64,000 bases of DNA from Rhizoctonia solani (Eukaryota > Basidiomycota > Agaricomycetes > Cantharellales > Ceratobasidiaceae): NCBI RefSeq assembly GCF_016906535.1, contig NC_057370.1:2604001-2668000 (forward strand), in the 5' to 3' direction. Made by a program: the position numbers and the translations under genes. This document shows, piece by piece, positions 46,291 to 59,276 of the stretch (position 1 is the stretch's first letter; each line of letters begins with the position of its first letter). The notes below the pieces were generated by a model. It was not told where the DNA came from. It did no database searches and was given only the letters and a program-made list of their open reading frames with translations.

Positions 46291-49200
46291 ATGGCCCCCC
46301 AACTATCCAACACACACTCAGATCGCAGCCGCGATGAAATGGTCTCTGCTGCAAAGAAAAAGGTAATTTTAGTTCTGTTTTTTTTTTAGACCGGCGATCA
46401 CTAAATTAAAACATGACTTTGTAGCTCAAAACGTTCCGTGCGAAGCAAACTCAGTCATCGGTTTCGAGTACTGGCTCGATCCCCCGTCGTAGATCCCACT
46501 CGCGAGGCAGCTCTATCACGGCGACCAGTGAAGTTTTGTCATCATTGCCCGTTGCAACGGAAGCACCAAGGCAGCACCAGAAGCGCCGCTCTCATTCTCG
46601 CAGTGCTTCTATTCTAAAGCTAGATTCGGAAGTCAGTCTTCCCACCGTGACCCTGCCTCTATCTCCAGTCAAGCCAGCCAACCTGGGCGATTTGAATCGT
46701 TCGTTCTCCTTTGGCGGTTTCAAACCTGCCGCGCCCCCCATGTCTCCCCCGCCCCCGTCTTCTCCCCCATGCTCCCAGCAGACCACCCCTCGTCCTCGTC
46801 CTTCGTCACACCACCGCAGGCGGTCCTCTGTGTCGACCCGCCGGGACTCTGTCGACATGATGGGCTTCGATCCTGCTGCCCTCAACTCGCTCAAGACCCT
46901 GGGAGAAAACGACAAGGACGATGTTGCCAAGATTCGCGAGCGTGCCTTGCTTGCCCTTGAAGGAAAGTCCCCCAATGCCAAGGCTCGGACTATCCCCGAG
47001 ATTATCCCCAACATTGGTTTCGCAAAGGTCGAGATACCAGAGTGGAAGACTCCCGATGTTGAGCGCACTTTTGATTGGGGAGTAACCACCCGTAGTGAGT
47101 GCCTGAATGTTGCAAATCATTGTCCGGGATCTAATATTAGCCGGTATCAGGACCCAAGTCACTTCCCTTCTCAATCAACTTGAACGGTGCCTTGTCCAAC
47201 AAACGTGATAGCTTTGGAAAGAATCTTGCTCCTTCAGTATCGTCCAAGGGTGAACTCGCTGTCCTCGTCGAAGAAGAGGAGGAAGAGGAGGCCTCCGCTA
47301 CTGACAAGGAGAATGTACCTCTCCCCCAGTCCGCAGCCCCTGTTCCCGAGCCTGTTTCCACCCCAGTAAGCTCTCCTACCAAGGCCTCATCCCTTCGTTC
47401 GCCTTCTCTGAGCCCCTCTCGTCCTCGCCCCGCGTCACTCAACCTCAAGGCTTTGGCAATGACCTCGTCCGCGGCTGTTGTGTCTCTTCCCACACCTAGT
47501 GCTACACCTTCACCTACCCCTGGTGCTCGCCCTGGTATGAAACCCCTAAACCTTGGCAACGCGACCCGCCGGCAGTCCATGGTTGCCCTGGGCTCAAATT
47601 CGTCCCGTAATAGCATCCCTGCTTCTCGTCGTCAGAGTCTACGTAGCCAGTCCCGCGATTCGTCAAGCACTCACTCCTCAAAAGACTCGGTGTCTGCCCC
47701 AGTCAGCCGTCTCCCTCCCACTCCTGGTACGATGAGCCCCGCTTCTGCGGTTGAAGGCTTCCTTCAAAAGAACCAAGAGGTCCTGATTTCACGCATCGAC
47801 CAACTCGAGAAGGCATTGGCCAGTTCGCGCCGCGCGTCTCTGCAGTCGAATATGTCGTATTCGAGTCTAACGTCATCAATAGCGGAGGAACAGATCGGCC
47901 TTATTGCCGAGTTGAAGAGCGAGCGCAACACTCTTGTCGAAGAGATCGCCGGTTGGCGCACACGAGTCGAAGATCTGGAGCGACAAGCCGAGTTGTACCT
48001 GGGTAAGATCAACTCGGAGCGTGCCGAGTCCAAACTGGCTCGCGACCGCGTGCTCGAGCTCGAAAAGGAACAGGGCACTTGGGAGTCGGACCGTGCGGCG
48101 TTCAACAACGCCATTGCCCGCGCCCGCGAGGACGGCGCATCATGGCGTGCCAAGTACGAGGAAGCGCTCAAGGGCGAATGTCACTGGCAGGCCAAAGCAC
48201 TTGGTCTCGAATCGGACGTCAAGAGGCTAGAAAAGGAGCTGTTGGCTCTTCGAACTGTTAGCCCCACCAAGAAGTGGAACGTAGCCCTCTCTCCTCGTAG
48301 GTTCGACGACAGCATGAGCTCAACTTCGACTGCCGATGTCAGGGACGAAGCATATGTGATTTCTACCGAGACCGAGGTCTTCAAGATTCGACCAAGACCT
48401 GCATCACCTTTGCCCAACATGGACGTAGTTGTTGAGGAGGAAGAGGACGAGGTTTACGAGTCCAGTTGCGAAGGGCCCAGTTCGGACGATGATGAACCAC
48501 ACTGCGTGGAAGAAGACGAGGACGATGTTTCCAGCGAGATTCTTGGTATGTTGTCACTCATTTATTTGTAAGACAAACATTATCTGATCTCATGTAGATG
48601 AGATCAATGGCGACTTGTCCGCTTCCGAGTCGGTAGATTCATTCACATCCCAGTACACTCAGCCCCAGCAGCCCACGTTCCAGGAGCCCCAGCCCGACTT
48701 CAAGTTCCCGGGCGCGTTTCCCGATCCTGCCCCTGCTTACAACCGAGGCCACGCCCGCACCGGTTCAATGATTAAAGGCTGGAAGATGCCCCAAGGTCCC
48801 GTACAGGGCGGCAACCGCTCGCCTGCCAAGCCAGATCGCTTCTTTGACCAACTCGAGCAGCTCTATGCTACAAGCGACGAAGAACCTGTCACGCCTACCA
48901 ACCCCTCGTTCGGGACTACTCACTTTGGGTCTCCCGAGTTTAGTACCTTCAAGGGTGATGGTGGTGCAAGCTCTTTCAAGTTTGGCTCGAAGCGAAACAG
49001 CATCTCGCACAACTTTAGAGGCCACGGAACACGCGCTTCTCGTGGAAGCATTTCGGTCGCTGCCTTCACTGGGGTCGGTATGCCTCCTTTCATGAATCCC
49101 AAGCCAGAGTGGATCGTGAAAAACGAATCGCCGGAACCCCTATCTCCCATCCTCGATGAAAAGATGAACACGGCAAATCTTTGGGTGAGTTTCAACCTCT

Positions 49201-50058
49201 ATCTCCCAATCTTTACCCTTTTCGCTCGACCCGACAATCACTGACTCGGCGATTCTCCTCCCTGATGTACCTATGATGTTCCGCAAAAAAGGCTCTAATG
49301 CAATGCCATACCTCCAGGCGCCCTTCTCGGGTGGCGAGCCTTACCCCCTCGCGCGTGAACCTGAGGGCCGAACGAATTCCGTGCTCGGAAACGCAGTCCG
49401 GACCCCGACCCTGGTCAACCCACCCAGATTCATTGTTGCACCGACTGTTATGAACACATCAACCGTCAAGACCGTATCGACTAGCACGCCATCAACGTCT
49501 ACCCCACGGATCATGACTTCTTCTTGTATATCCGATTCTTCAACCCGTGCGCTGGTGCGCCGCAAGCCCTCGCTGACGCGTGTGCAACCGACTGGACGAG
49601 CGCCCCCTCGCGTGCCAGTCGATACTTCTCACGACGTCTCACGGTCTCCTTTTTCCGTTTCTTATTCACGCACCTCGAGCCGGTCTTCGAGGCAAGACTC
49701 GATTGCCGGCGCCGAGGCCGCTGCGATTGAGGCTGCGATTGCACACGCGCAAGCTGTTTCGGCTTCGGCCGCTGCTTCTAGGCGTATGACCTTTACCGGG
49801 TTGACGAGTTTGCTTCCGTGGGGAATGATATCAGGTGCTGGCGAGGAGGCAAACAAACCTCGATGCGCTGTTGTGGAGGGTGGTGTTGAGGAAGAACGGA
49901 CCACGCTATTACTACCAAAGACGAGCGGGACAGTTACCCGGGAGGCGCAACTTGGGCGTTTAAGACGCGAACTCGAGGTTGCCGGTCGACCTGTCGTTGG
50001 CGTGAACTCATCTTCACCTTGCTGTTCTCGATGCAAGACAGATGTAATTGAGCTCTAA
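46291..50058 (+). CDS. Large Ser/Pro-rich coiled-coil protein of unknown function, 1154 aa
   Basis: Five exons (46291-46362, 46425-47094, 47151-48545, 48598-49184, 49318-50058) give 1154 codons in phase. The N-terminus is short and charged (MAPQLSNTHSDRSRDEMVSA). Residues ~25-440 are Ser/Pro/Arg-rich with repeated RRxS sites suited to basophilic kinases. A single long coiled coil spans ~450-615 (EGFLQKNQEVLISRIDQLEK to LGLESDVKRLEKELLAL). Then come acidic patches (VVVEEEEDEVYES), a conserved-looking block AKPDRFFDQLEQLY and KPEWIVKNESPEPLSPILD, and an Ala-rich helix AEAAAIEAAIAHAQAVSASA. The C-terminus has CCSRC. No enzymatic domain is seen. The look is of a scaffold or cytoskeleton/polarity factor, which is inference only. 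Other splice forms in the 133-nt last intron (49185-49317) are possible. Confidence 0.75.
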
Positions 50059-50563
50059 GTCGTCTATCCCCTTGTGTAATGTTCCTGCTTATCATTATTG
50101 GTTTCGGCACCCATGTAGTCCTATGTACTCCTTTTTTTGCATGTTACGCACCGCACTACGTTACGACGCATCATCTTCATTCCTCTTTTGCATTCTCAGT
50201 TTTACTTTCTTCGTTCATCGCTTGTGCTCTTGCGTTTTTGTACCATTGTTTTGTTATTACGTTTGACTTTTGATATGCCAGTTTTTTTGTGATGCCTTCA
50301 TCAAAGTGTGAGCTTTGGAGTGATAGCCTTCAAGCAAGAAAGTGCGATCTGTGAGAAATTGGCCTATTGATTCACATTTGTCCGTTCTGTAAGGATAAAA
50401 GCCGATAGCGAGATGTACATCTAAATAGGACAGCGCGACAGAGATAGAAAGATAGTAGAAATTAAAACAAACAGGTGGTTCACGCGCATACACTAACAGA
50501 TCAAAGAGGGCAAGACCGCAAGTCAAACTACCACACACCTATAACTTAGCTATGCATTCGAGT
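50059..50563. other. Convergent 3' region, no gene seen
   Basis: About 505 bp between convergent stop codons. It is T-rich on the + strand just after 50058 and AT-rich later. No coding or RNA feature. Confidence 0.5.
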
Positions 50564-53548
50564 TCATCCATCTAGCTGGGACTCATTATTAGTATGTGCT
50601 GGATCGTCAGCCATACCCCCTCCGATCCAAACCACATAATAATCCTAGAATAGTGGTCAGCTCAAGGAAGTCGCCAAAATCAGACAAACAATTGTATTGC
50701 TCACGAGCAGCACACTACCACCCCGGAAAAAAAGAAAGAAACGACGCGAAGATATAGAATATAAGAACTCACCTCATGCCCACGGCAAACCCAGCTGTAG
50801 TATCCTTCTTCGGTCTTGCGTTGGGCTTCCTTTTCCCGCTTATGCTCTTGCACGTAGAATCCCAACTCGATACCGACCACGTCGAATCGGCACGTTGTAG
50901 CTCGCGTGTTCGCTCCCTGGGTCTTGAGCTACCACCTGGTCCATCTCCACGACCAAATCGGTGCCATCGTCCACCCGCAGCGAGGTACCCTGCCGGCCCG
51001 CCGACATCAACCTTCACGAGTTTAATTTCATCCCCACCCGAACTCATTGCCCTCGCCTTGCCCTTGGACTTGGCCCTGTCTAGTTTGAGTCGTGACAAGG
51101 GGATTTCAGCAACATCTACGCCCTCGCTCAAAAATGCAACAATTTGCAGATAGGGATCTTTGTCCTCCAATCCCGGGCCAGGCACACATATTCTCGGTGC
51201 TACTTTGGTCGGCGGAGCTAACCACATCACAGTGCACAGGGGTGGCCGGGCGCCGACGGGAGCACGCAGTGGAAGCTCGACAATATCTGTTCGGCGCCCA
51301 CGCGTAAGCAGAGCTACTTGTTTCGGGTACTCCGATCCTGCGAATAAATTGGATGGTGTCGGTGGAATTGGCGATGGCATGGAGGCAGGAGGTGCAGTCA
51401 AAGGCCCGGATGAATAGCTATTCGTATTTGTATCAATATAAGGTTGAGAATGATTGCTTGAGTTGAGAAGAGGATATTGCGATGAAGAGCTGCTCCATGC
51501 TGTACTAGATGGATATGCAGGCGACGAATTTGTGGCATATGGAGAGGCCGGGAGACCACCAATGGGAGAGGGGCCGGTGTATGGCTCCGTTTCCATACTG
51601 AGCGGTGGGATATCACAAGTTTCCAAAGGCGCCCATACACCCCGTTCTCTCTCTATCCCAAAGCCTGGGTTTGAGAGTGATTCAACCGAACGTCTCCCTA
51701 TACCTCTACCCATGGGTCCCATCAATCCTGGGTCTTCATCCCACAATTCTACTTCTCCTACCGCTGAATCGCTGAGCCTAATTAGCCCGGCTTTCTTGGG
51801 GAAGGTCACAAACAGTGCAAGCTGGGCACGCGGCGTGTCCCCAAAAGAGGTACGACGTGTGCGTTGGGTTTGTGAATGAGAGGCATTACGCGAATGTGCC
51901 TGAATATGCTGTGCTGGAGCACGAGATGACATCGAAGAGAAGGAGCGAGCAACGGTCGAAAACGTCGGGTCCGAGCTCGATGATAATTGTTGAACGAATC
52001 GAATACTACGTGTAGGTAATGGTGTATAAAATTCCTACCCATTGAATAAGAAATCTTCGTGGGATGGGCGCATACATGGCCGGACACACCTTGACTGCAC
52101 GGAACGCTCGCTCGCCTGGAATCGATTCGTACAGAAAGATGCACTGGCGAGTCGCAACAGCTAAATATGTTCGCTCCGTACCAGGGCTGCCTGACAAGTC
52201 TTTCCATAATTCAAAAAACATGACAGACAATCCTGCGAGTTTGCTTCCGGGTCGCGATAAGCTTACGTAGTCTGTCGCCCAGCGCAACGGCAAGTCCTCT
52301 ATAATATCCCATTCGCCGGGCGTGTCTGATATGAATGAACGAGTGGGCGTGGGTCGTGACGGTGATGGTGATGAGCTACGTGTATCATGGCGTGGAGGGG
52401 CAAGAGTTGACGTTTGGAGAGCTGGGGATCTTGGAGAAGCAGCTGAAGAGGGATCATAAGGTTGAATATGTGGTTGTGAATCGATGAACATAGCCTTGAA
52501 GCTGTTGAACACAGAACTAGAACTAGATTTGTGTTTCTTCAAGGAGCGCGTAGGATTCATATTGGCAGGCCGACGAAGGTCGAGGGGGTGAGCATCCTGG
52601 ATAGTTTAAGATAGATCAGTGAGAAATACATCGTTCACCAAAAACAGCAGGGTCAACTTACCCTTCTTGTAACAGACCATTTTACAAGACTAGTAAGGGA
52701 AGCAAGATTGTACATCCGAATGGTCCGCACTGGCTCAACGCCCTTGCGATCCACCGCAGCCTCACTAGCCTCGGCGCCGACGAGAGCCAAGATGGTTCCC
52801 TGTGGACTCGAACCGCCCAAATCCTGACTCTCTAGCAAGGCCATCTGCCACACACCTTCTCCAGTCCAAATATTGCGTGGTTTAGCCTCTTCCAGAACTC
52901 GTGCCGGGTTAGAAGTGGGTGCACCGTGGAATGCTGGTAGTACATCCAAGACAGAAAGTCCACGGTCGGTCCCCATTAGCAAGAAACGATCATCTGCTCC
53001 GATAGGGAGTAGTGTAGCAATCGGTGAATTAGAATGAGGAATAAAGCGTGAGCCGAAGTGTGCTACAGAGAGACATCGAGCGATAGGACGTGTCACAGGT
53101 GCTGGTGCAGGCGGTGGGGCTATGACCTCTTCTTTAGGAAGAGAGTATGCTGGTGGCTGAGGTTGGCCTGGTTGCACTGATGCTTCAACCTACCACACGT
53201 CAGTCAAGGCATTGGCCTACCAATGGCACGTACTGTTGGTCCCCATCCGGTACTTTGACGCCGACGTTGTGGGTCATCTGCATATCGCTCCGCCGCCCTA
53301 ATTGAATTTATTTCTCTCTGTTTTTATGGGGCCATAAATATATGCACCAACCGTTTCTCGACCCAAGCCTGCCATCGTCCAAACCTGTTTCCAAGTATGT
53401 AGCAACCTCAACAGTGGCACACCAATGGACTTTACCTAGAGTTTGGGCCCCTCTCGCGAGCCTCCAGTGCTTCATAAGTTGGTAGTCCCCTTCCATCGTC
53501 ACCTCCAGGTGATCCAGTGTCTTCGTTATCGAGTCGATCGCCTTGCAT
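50564..53548 (-). CDS. CNH (citron homology) domain protein
   Basis: Six exons (53548-53436, 53384-53352, 53297-53234, 53189-52662, 52596-50773, 50644-50564) give ~980 residues. The N-terminus has a short signature FGRWQAWVEKRAAERYADDP found in a basidiomycete CNH family. CNH strands follow: IARCLSVAHFGSRFIPH, FLLMGTDRGLSVLDVLPA, NIWTGEGVWQMALLESQ, TIRMYNLASLTSLVKW, YVSLSRPGSKLAGLS and YLAVATRQCIFLYESI. The second half is Ser-rich, then LALFVTFPKKAGLIRLSD and a basic helix YVQEHKREKEAQRKTEEGYY with WVCRGHEDYYVVW. CNH domains bind small GTPases in Rho-GEFs, Vps39 and kinases; no GEF or kinase is attached here. One base is missing near 50862-50900, and the frame also changes near 52010-52025 by a different amount. 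The ATG at 53548 is the only good in-frame start. Confidence 0.75.
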
Positions 53549-56264
53549 GTCTGGTACAGTGCTCGCCGGCTGACATCATCAAGCTTCGACCACCCGATCA
53601 TGTGACCTCTCACGTGATGTCGTGACCATTTCTGAAATACTTGGCCCACCACGCCATCGTGTCCTGCCACCTCTTTCCCGGGCCAATCGGGCCACTTAAT
53701 GTTTATCCAAGGTCTACTCTGCGGGGACTTTAGCTTCTTTTCCCCGTGCCTTGCGCTCCTGAATTCTGACCTTGCTTGCCGTGAGATCCCCCTTGCTTCC
53801 ACTTCGCGATTCCACGTCCATTGTCTTGTCACCACCAACCTCAACCGAACCTAAACAACTTTGGTAGCTACTCTAATAAGCTTATTGAGATTATTTCGTA
53901 TACCATTCTGATACCTTCTATATTAAGTAAGAACTGGCATTCTGGTCCAGACAAACTGTCTATCCCTTGAACCTACCCAAATCGTGACATGTGTGGCCCT
54001 AGATAATATGGACACTCAATAGGAGAACTTCCCCACTAAAACTTAACCAGACATTTCTGGTATCTGGATGTACTATCAAACGCATATACCCTAGGTTAAG
54101 TACTAATGAATGAATTGTTGGAAATATAATTTGTATCCAGAGTACTGGCTGTCTCAATTTTGGAGGCGTCGTCGCAATTGTCTCTGGATAATTGGTCTTC
54201 TATACGCGCGCCACTTACCAATCAATACGCTCGGTCCGTATCTGCCCTCTTCTCAAACTCTCAGTACCAATTACCGCGGCCACTTTCATTCACAGACCAC
54301 TTGCCCTGTTTCGTTTCGTTATGATTCACAGGAATTTTAGGGTATACATGCTTGTAGATTGATGGTGAGATTCTTGGACGAGTGAACCTGCCCTTACCCT
54401 AATCACCGCTGGAGGATATATCGCGAATGTTGCCAAAACCGCCGGCTATCGTTCCATACGTTACATGCCTAAAATGCAACTTTTCCCACCTTCGGTACCG
54501 TTATCCTATAATGCGCATTGCGTATTCTTCTACAACGAGCACCAAGTTCTTCTGCAGGCCCCGCCGGCAACTTTCAATTCCCACATTTCATGAGAACTAC
54601 CACCATCATTTCAATAAGTTGTAGAGAACAATAAACGTCTTGGGCACTATCCGGCTCCACCCATTGCCCTCCGATTCCCCTTGCTCAAAGATGTGTACAG
54701 CCTCTCATCTCGGGACTTTTCATCTATCAAATTATATATCGCGTACCATTTGATATGTGTGGAAATCTATCCACTATACAAACATAACACATTCGGTGAA
54801 TTACGCCATGAAAAGTGTTGTAGGAAATAGATGGAATGGCCAGACGTGAAGGGAAGCTCTATTCAACTACAACCCATAAATGACATAATCATGTCCAAGG
54901 TCGACCTGCAACCTCAGTGAAGCCTCGCTCGATGCTCAAACATCGCTTACCCAGACAGATCAAATATCGCACTCTACCATTATTCCCGCTATATGCTACC
55001 AACAGAAATCAGATATTATGTCTCCGCCTGGTCTCCATTTCTGTTCCTAAGATAAAGAGTACCATGCATATATGTTCTTTATTCTCTATCTACTCGAGTT
55101 TAATTGTAGGACACGATATATATCAGCCCCAACTAGACCACAACCGGTTATAGAACTGTCGACGCGTCTCCGAACAAAAGTACTTAAGCACGCGTAACGG
55201 ATTTTGGGTTTCACGTTCCTGTTCTAAAGCTTTTGTGATATCGTACCCATGGACAAGGCCTAGTGGTACAAAATCTGGAACAGGGCAAGTTGTCTGTCTT
55301 GGTCCTGATGCCTCCGCTACTCCCATCGATTGAAGACCTGTTGTTGGATCGACGAGATGTTCGGGCTGCGAATGAGCTCCATTTATGGGTAAACTACACG
55401 TTGAGTGGACAGTCAGCTGCAAAGTTCAAACCCTGTTGAGACCAAGGATAGCGTCTTGTATGAAGGGCCCCCAGTCAGCGCTCGATTGTAAAAAAACAAG
55501 CATTCAGTCTCTAAATTGTCTGGTGGAATTGTCAATACGCGAACATCAAGCCTAACCTTATCAGGCTTCAGTGGCTGCAAGTTTTGGGATCTGCTCCGGA
55601 TCCCCATGTGTAACCTTCATACTGTAATAATGCCCACACAAGTTCGTGGGAGGTGTTCCTGCCCCCGTTTCACAAGCCCCACGAAGCATCGCCTAGGCGG
55701 CTCACCCTCGAAGTTTCTCTCCAGATTAATAGACCAATCTTCAGGCTGCGAGCTCCGCGGCAAATTCCAGTGTTTTATCGACCCTAGGGAATTCGAGCTA
55801 TTTTCTGAACCGTGTGCTAGACCGAGCATCTTGGTCCTTCATACGGGAAATCGATATCACCGACCATCCACGGCGAGCATAAGCTCGGGTTTACGCGGTA
55901 TTAATTTTTATGGGGTCGGTCGACACCGGTAGCTGGCTCATAGGTACGTGGTTGATAGGCTGAAGAATAACGGCAGGTCACTAATGAGACTTAATCGTAT
56001 ATTTGAGTTCTAGATACCCGGAAACAAATGATACCGTATGCGGATGGATGCACGAAAGAAACGACAGCAGCTGAGAAAGGGAGGGTGATAGCACATGCAA
56101 AATTTATGGTGAGATCATAGAGTAACGAAACCAATCCATGTGAAGGAAAATCTTGTCAGACCGGAAGAGGTGAAAGTCAGAATACTTGGCATTCTATGTC
56201 AAGTAGAATGCAATTATTGGAAATTAATTGCCCATGCTCGACAGCATATATGCGAGTTGAAAAT
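53549..56264. other. 2.7-kb gene-poor, AT-richer region
   Basis: No conserved gene was found on either strand. The stretch is richer in A+T than its surroundings and full of short stops. Open pieces at 55123-55422 (-) and 55516-55932 (+) are isolated and unrecognised. No terminal inverted repeat, target-site duplication or transposase/reverse-transcriptase motif was evident by eye, but decayed copies would be missed. Confidence 0.45.
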
Positions 56265-59200
56265 TTACGGATCATTGACCCCACTGACATCGTGTCTCCA
56301 CTGATCAACTCTCGTTAGTTTGGGGTCCTGGGCGGGTACCGGAGCACCAAACGAATGAACAGATCCCGGGCCGCCCATATGTGGTTGGAATGAAAGCATG
56401 GACGCGCTGAACATTGAAGCACGCATGGCTTGCTGCTGCATCATCAATTGTTGCTGCTGTTGCATTAGCATCATTTGTTGATATTCTTCCTGGCGTCGCT
56501 GCTGAGCTACACTCGGAGCCTGGCTCAGCCGGAGGCCGAGAGGCTTCTCGTCGTCGTCACTGTCATCGTTCTCAGCTCCAGGCTTTTTATTCGAGTCCTG
56601 CGGTAGCATGATGGTTTGTCGATGTATAGCTAATGGCACTTCATCGTCGCTATCGTCACCCCCAGCTGCCTTTGTTTGCGTCGGCTCGGGTGCCAAGCCC
56701 AAAGAAGCGGCAATGTCTAGTGTCGAGGCGGGTTTCAAGTCAGGGAGCGCTACACTCTGTCTCGACTTGAGGTTCGATAATGGTGCGTCTTCATCGTCGT
56801 CCGACTCCGGTGCGCGAACCTTGATATTGGTGAGGGGGACGTCATCATCTGAGTCCTCGTCTCGTCCCCTGGAAATCGGAGCTGCCCCAGGTCCCGAGTC
56901 TCGCTTCGCGCCAGATTCTTCCTCTCCATCAGATGAACCGGCAAACCACCCGCCTGCGTCGAGGGTAGCTACACTCCGACGCCGGCGGTTCACGGCTGGT
57001 AGGCTAGACTCGCTCTCTCCCGGAGACGCGGGAGGTACCTGCTTGTGCAATGGGGTTATGTTTGGTAAAGTGGGGGGCGCCAAACTCAGACGGCCGGATT
57101 CTGAAGCGGCAGGAGCCTCCGCTCCATTTCCGGCCTCGGGGGATGCTAATTCCTCGTTTCTTGCTTTGCCTTTCTTCCCCTTTCTGATCTTCCGTCTCTG
57201 TTTCTCTTCTTCCTGTGTTCGCTGAGCCTCTTGATCTAACCTTTGCTGTTCTTGTATTTCTTTCAGCTTTGCCATCTCTTTCTCCCACAGTGTATCAACT
57301 CCGAAGACGGATTTGCTATTCGCAGTGCGACCTGGTTCATTTGAATCGAAGTTGAGCAATGGTTGAATAGTAGGGGTTCGGCTATTATTTGGACGTTGCT
57401 CCGTATTGGTTACCACAGGGCCGTGAGGAAGCAACAAGGTGACTGGACGAGATTGAAGTGCAGCTGAATCGATCAAGGTACTTTGTGTGCGTATTTGACC
57501 ACGATCCATCATCGCAGGTCGATTATCACCACGGAATACGCTATTAAAAACCATGTCACATGAGATGGAGTTGAAGAGAGACTTGAGCCACGCACCGCTG
57601 ACGCCCACGCATTTGAGCTTTCCTGTCTTGCAAATCGTCCATCAAACTACGGCCGTACAACCTCCCCGCAGGACGCTCTGCCTGCGGTCCCTCGGTTTCA
57701 GCATCATAGTCATCCCAAACTTGTTCTGCCTGCTCTCCTTCGGAAGTAGCCCGGCGCAATTGTTGATCAATGTCGTTATACGCAATATCTCGCGAACCGT
57801 CGACCATCAAGTTGTTTCGGAATGTGAGTTGGGATAGGGTCATGCTCGTTCGTGGATTAGGAGTAAACCCAGCGCTCATTGATTGGCTGGAACGCGACGC
57901 GCCTGTATCTGTCCAAGGTCGCGCTCCAGGCCGCGCACCGGGTGTTGCGCCAGGAGGAAGAGGGGCGCCATCGGATGAGCATAAAACCAGCACGCCCAGC
58001 GTTTTGGTTGGACTGCTGCTCAGAGCCTTGAAGCGGGCTAGGCATGACGAGTACTTTCGGACGCAGCAACTCCATTCGAGACACCTGTTTGTTTCCGGGG
58101 CCGTCCAACTGCCTTCCCGTCATGTACGATGCGCCATCATCCTTGAAATCATCGAGCAATGCTCGCGAACCTAGTGAAGCATTCGAATATGTTCGTAGAT
58201 GTGCGGTTCCATCCCTCATTGTTCCTGTACGCATACTAATAGCGTCGCCCTCTCCCTCATTTAGTTGGGAAATGGTCGAGCCTTGGGATCAAACCGCGAC
58301 AATCGCTCTGGAGTAGGGGGTGGTAGTGCAAATGGATTGGGAAGGTCTGCATCGTTGCTATCTGCGAGGGGAGCAGGCGAGGTAGTGGAAGGAAACGGAC
58401 GGATTCCGATGGGAGCATTCCAATGGATGGTCGACGCTTTTCCAGCGGGATGTGTGGACCATTTGCTCGATATTCTTCAAGGTCAAGAGGGTTTGCGACT
58501 GAACGAGGACGATCTTTTAAGGCCTCGTGAACTAAATTATCTTGTGAACTTTGGGCATCTAAGAAAGCACCTCCTGCGCCGAAATCACTATGCCGATGGG
58601 CATGTTTCGGCCTTTCGGGAAGTGTAGATCCATTGTCTGCTGGAGTTGGCATACGAGCAAACGGGTTGGGGAGCGCATCGGATGGAGAACGTGACATGAC
58701 AGGCCTATCTAGGTACCTTGGCGAGATTTGGCTTGTTTTCCTTGGTCTGGTTTGACGACGTACTGTGGGACATAGCTTTGAGAAGTAAGATTAGATTAAG
58801 CAAGAATAACATACCTTATCCAGCCCCCACGATGAAAGATCCATACCGCCTTCTGGCGCATCCTCTTCCTCATCTGGTGTTCCCAGATAGCCCAGCTCTG
58901 AAGTCTCAAACCTGGATGAACGTTTGTCGCCCCAATCTGAACGCAACACGTCCACCGACTTTCGGGTCGGAAGTGCACTTTGGATGTCTAAAGAACGACG
59001 AGCACCAACGCTGCCACGAAATCCGGTTCCAAGCTCTGTTCCTGCGGCCTCGCCACCATGATGTAGCTCAGCCCCAGGTGATTTGTACTTCTTTGGGGGC
59101 CACCATCTCCATAGAGTGTAGTAGCAGGACGATCGGTCCTCTGGCGCGGCGTAAATGGGAAATATTGCGCTGTCATAGGCAGAACGGCGAGGAGCTTCAA

Positions 59201-59276
59201 CCGGAAGATCCTCGTTATCGTACTCTGGAAACCTATTTAGTACATGCTTATTCGACTGTAGCGATCGCGTTACCAA
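56265..59276 (-). CDS. Large disordered protein of unknown function with acidic repeats
   Basis: The best-defined part is the last exon 57540-56265, joined across intron 57541-57595 to an exon starting ~57993. At that joint RSLMDDLQDRKAQMRGRQR continues to VFRGDNRPAMMDRG. Conserved-looking islands upstream are MDLSSWGLDK, NASLGSRALLDDFKDDGAS, ELLRPKVLVMPSPLQG, LCSSDGAPLPPG and TPNPRTSMTLSQLTFRNNLM. Then come VFGVDTLWEKEMAKLKEIQE, a charged coiled coil with KIRKGKKGKA, several acidic DSDDDVPL / ESDDDEDAPL / DSDDEVPLA repeats each followed by a hydrophobic-basic strip, and a Gln/Met-rich helix near the end. The family is known to me as uncharacterised in basidiomycetes. Frame joins upstream of 58000 (about 58030, 58260, 58720) are uncertain, so the 5' limit is approximate. 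Confidence 0.55.

Noticed and set aside
55123..55932. Head-to-head small genes in the gene-poor region
   Set aside because: Short, unrecognised, without supporting introns or codon bias; chance open frames are likely.
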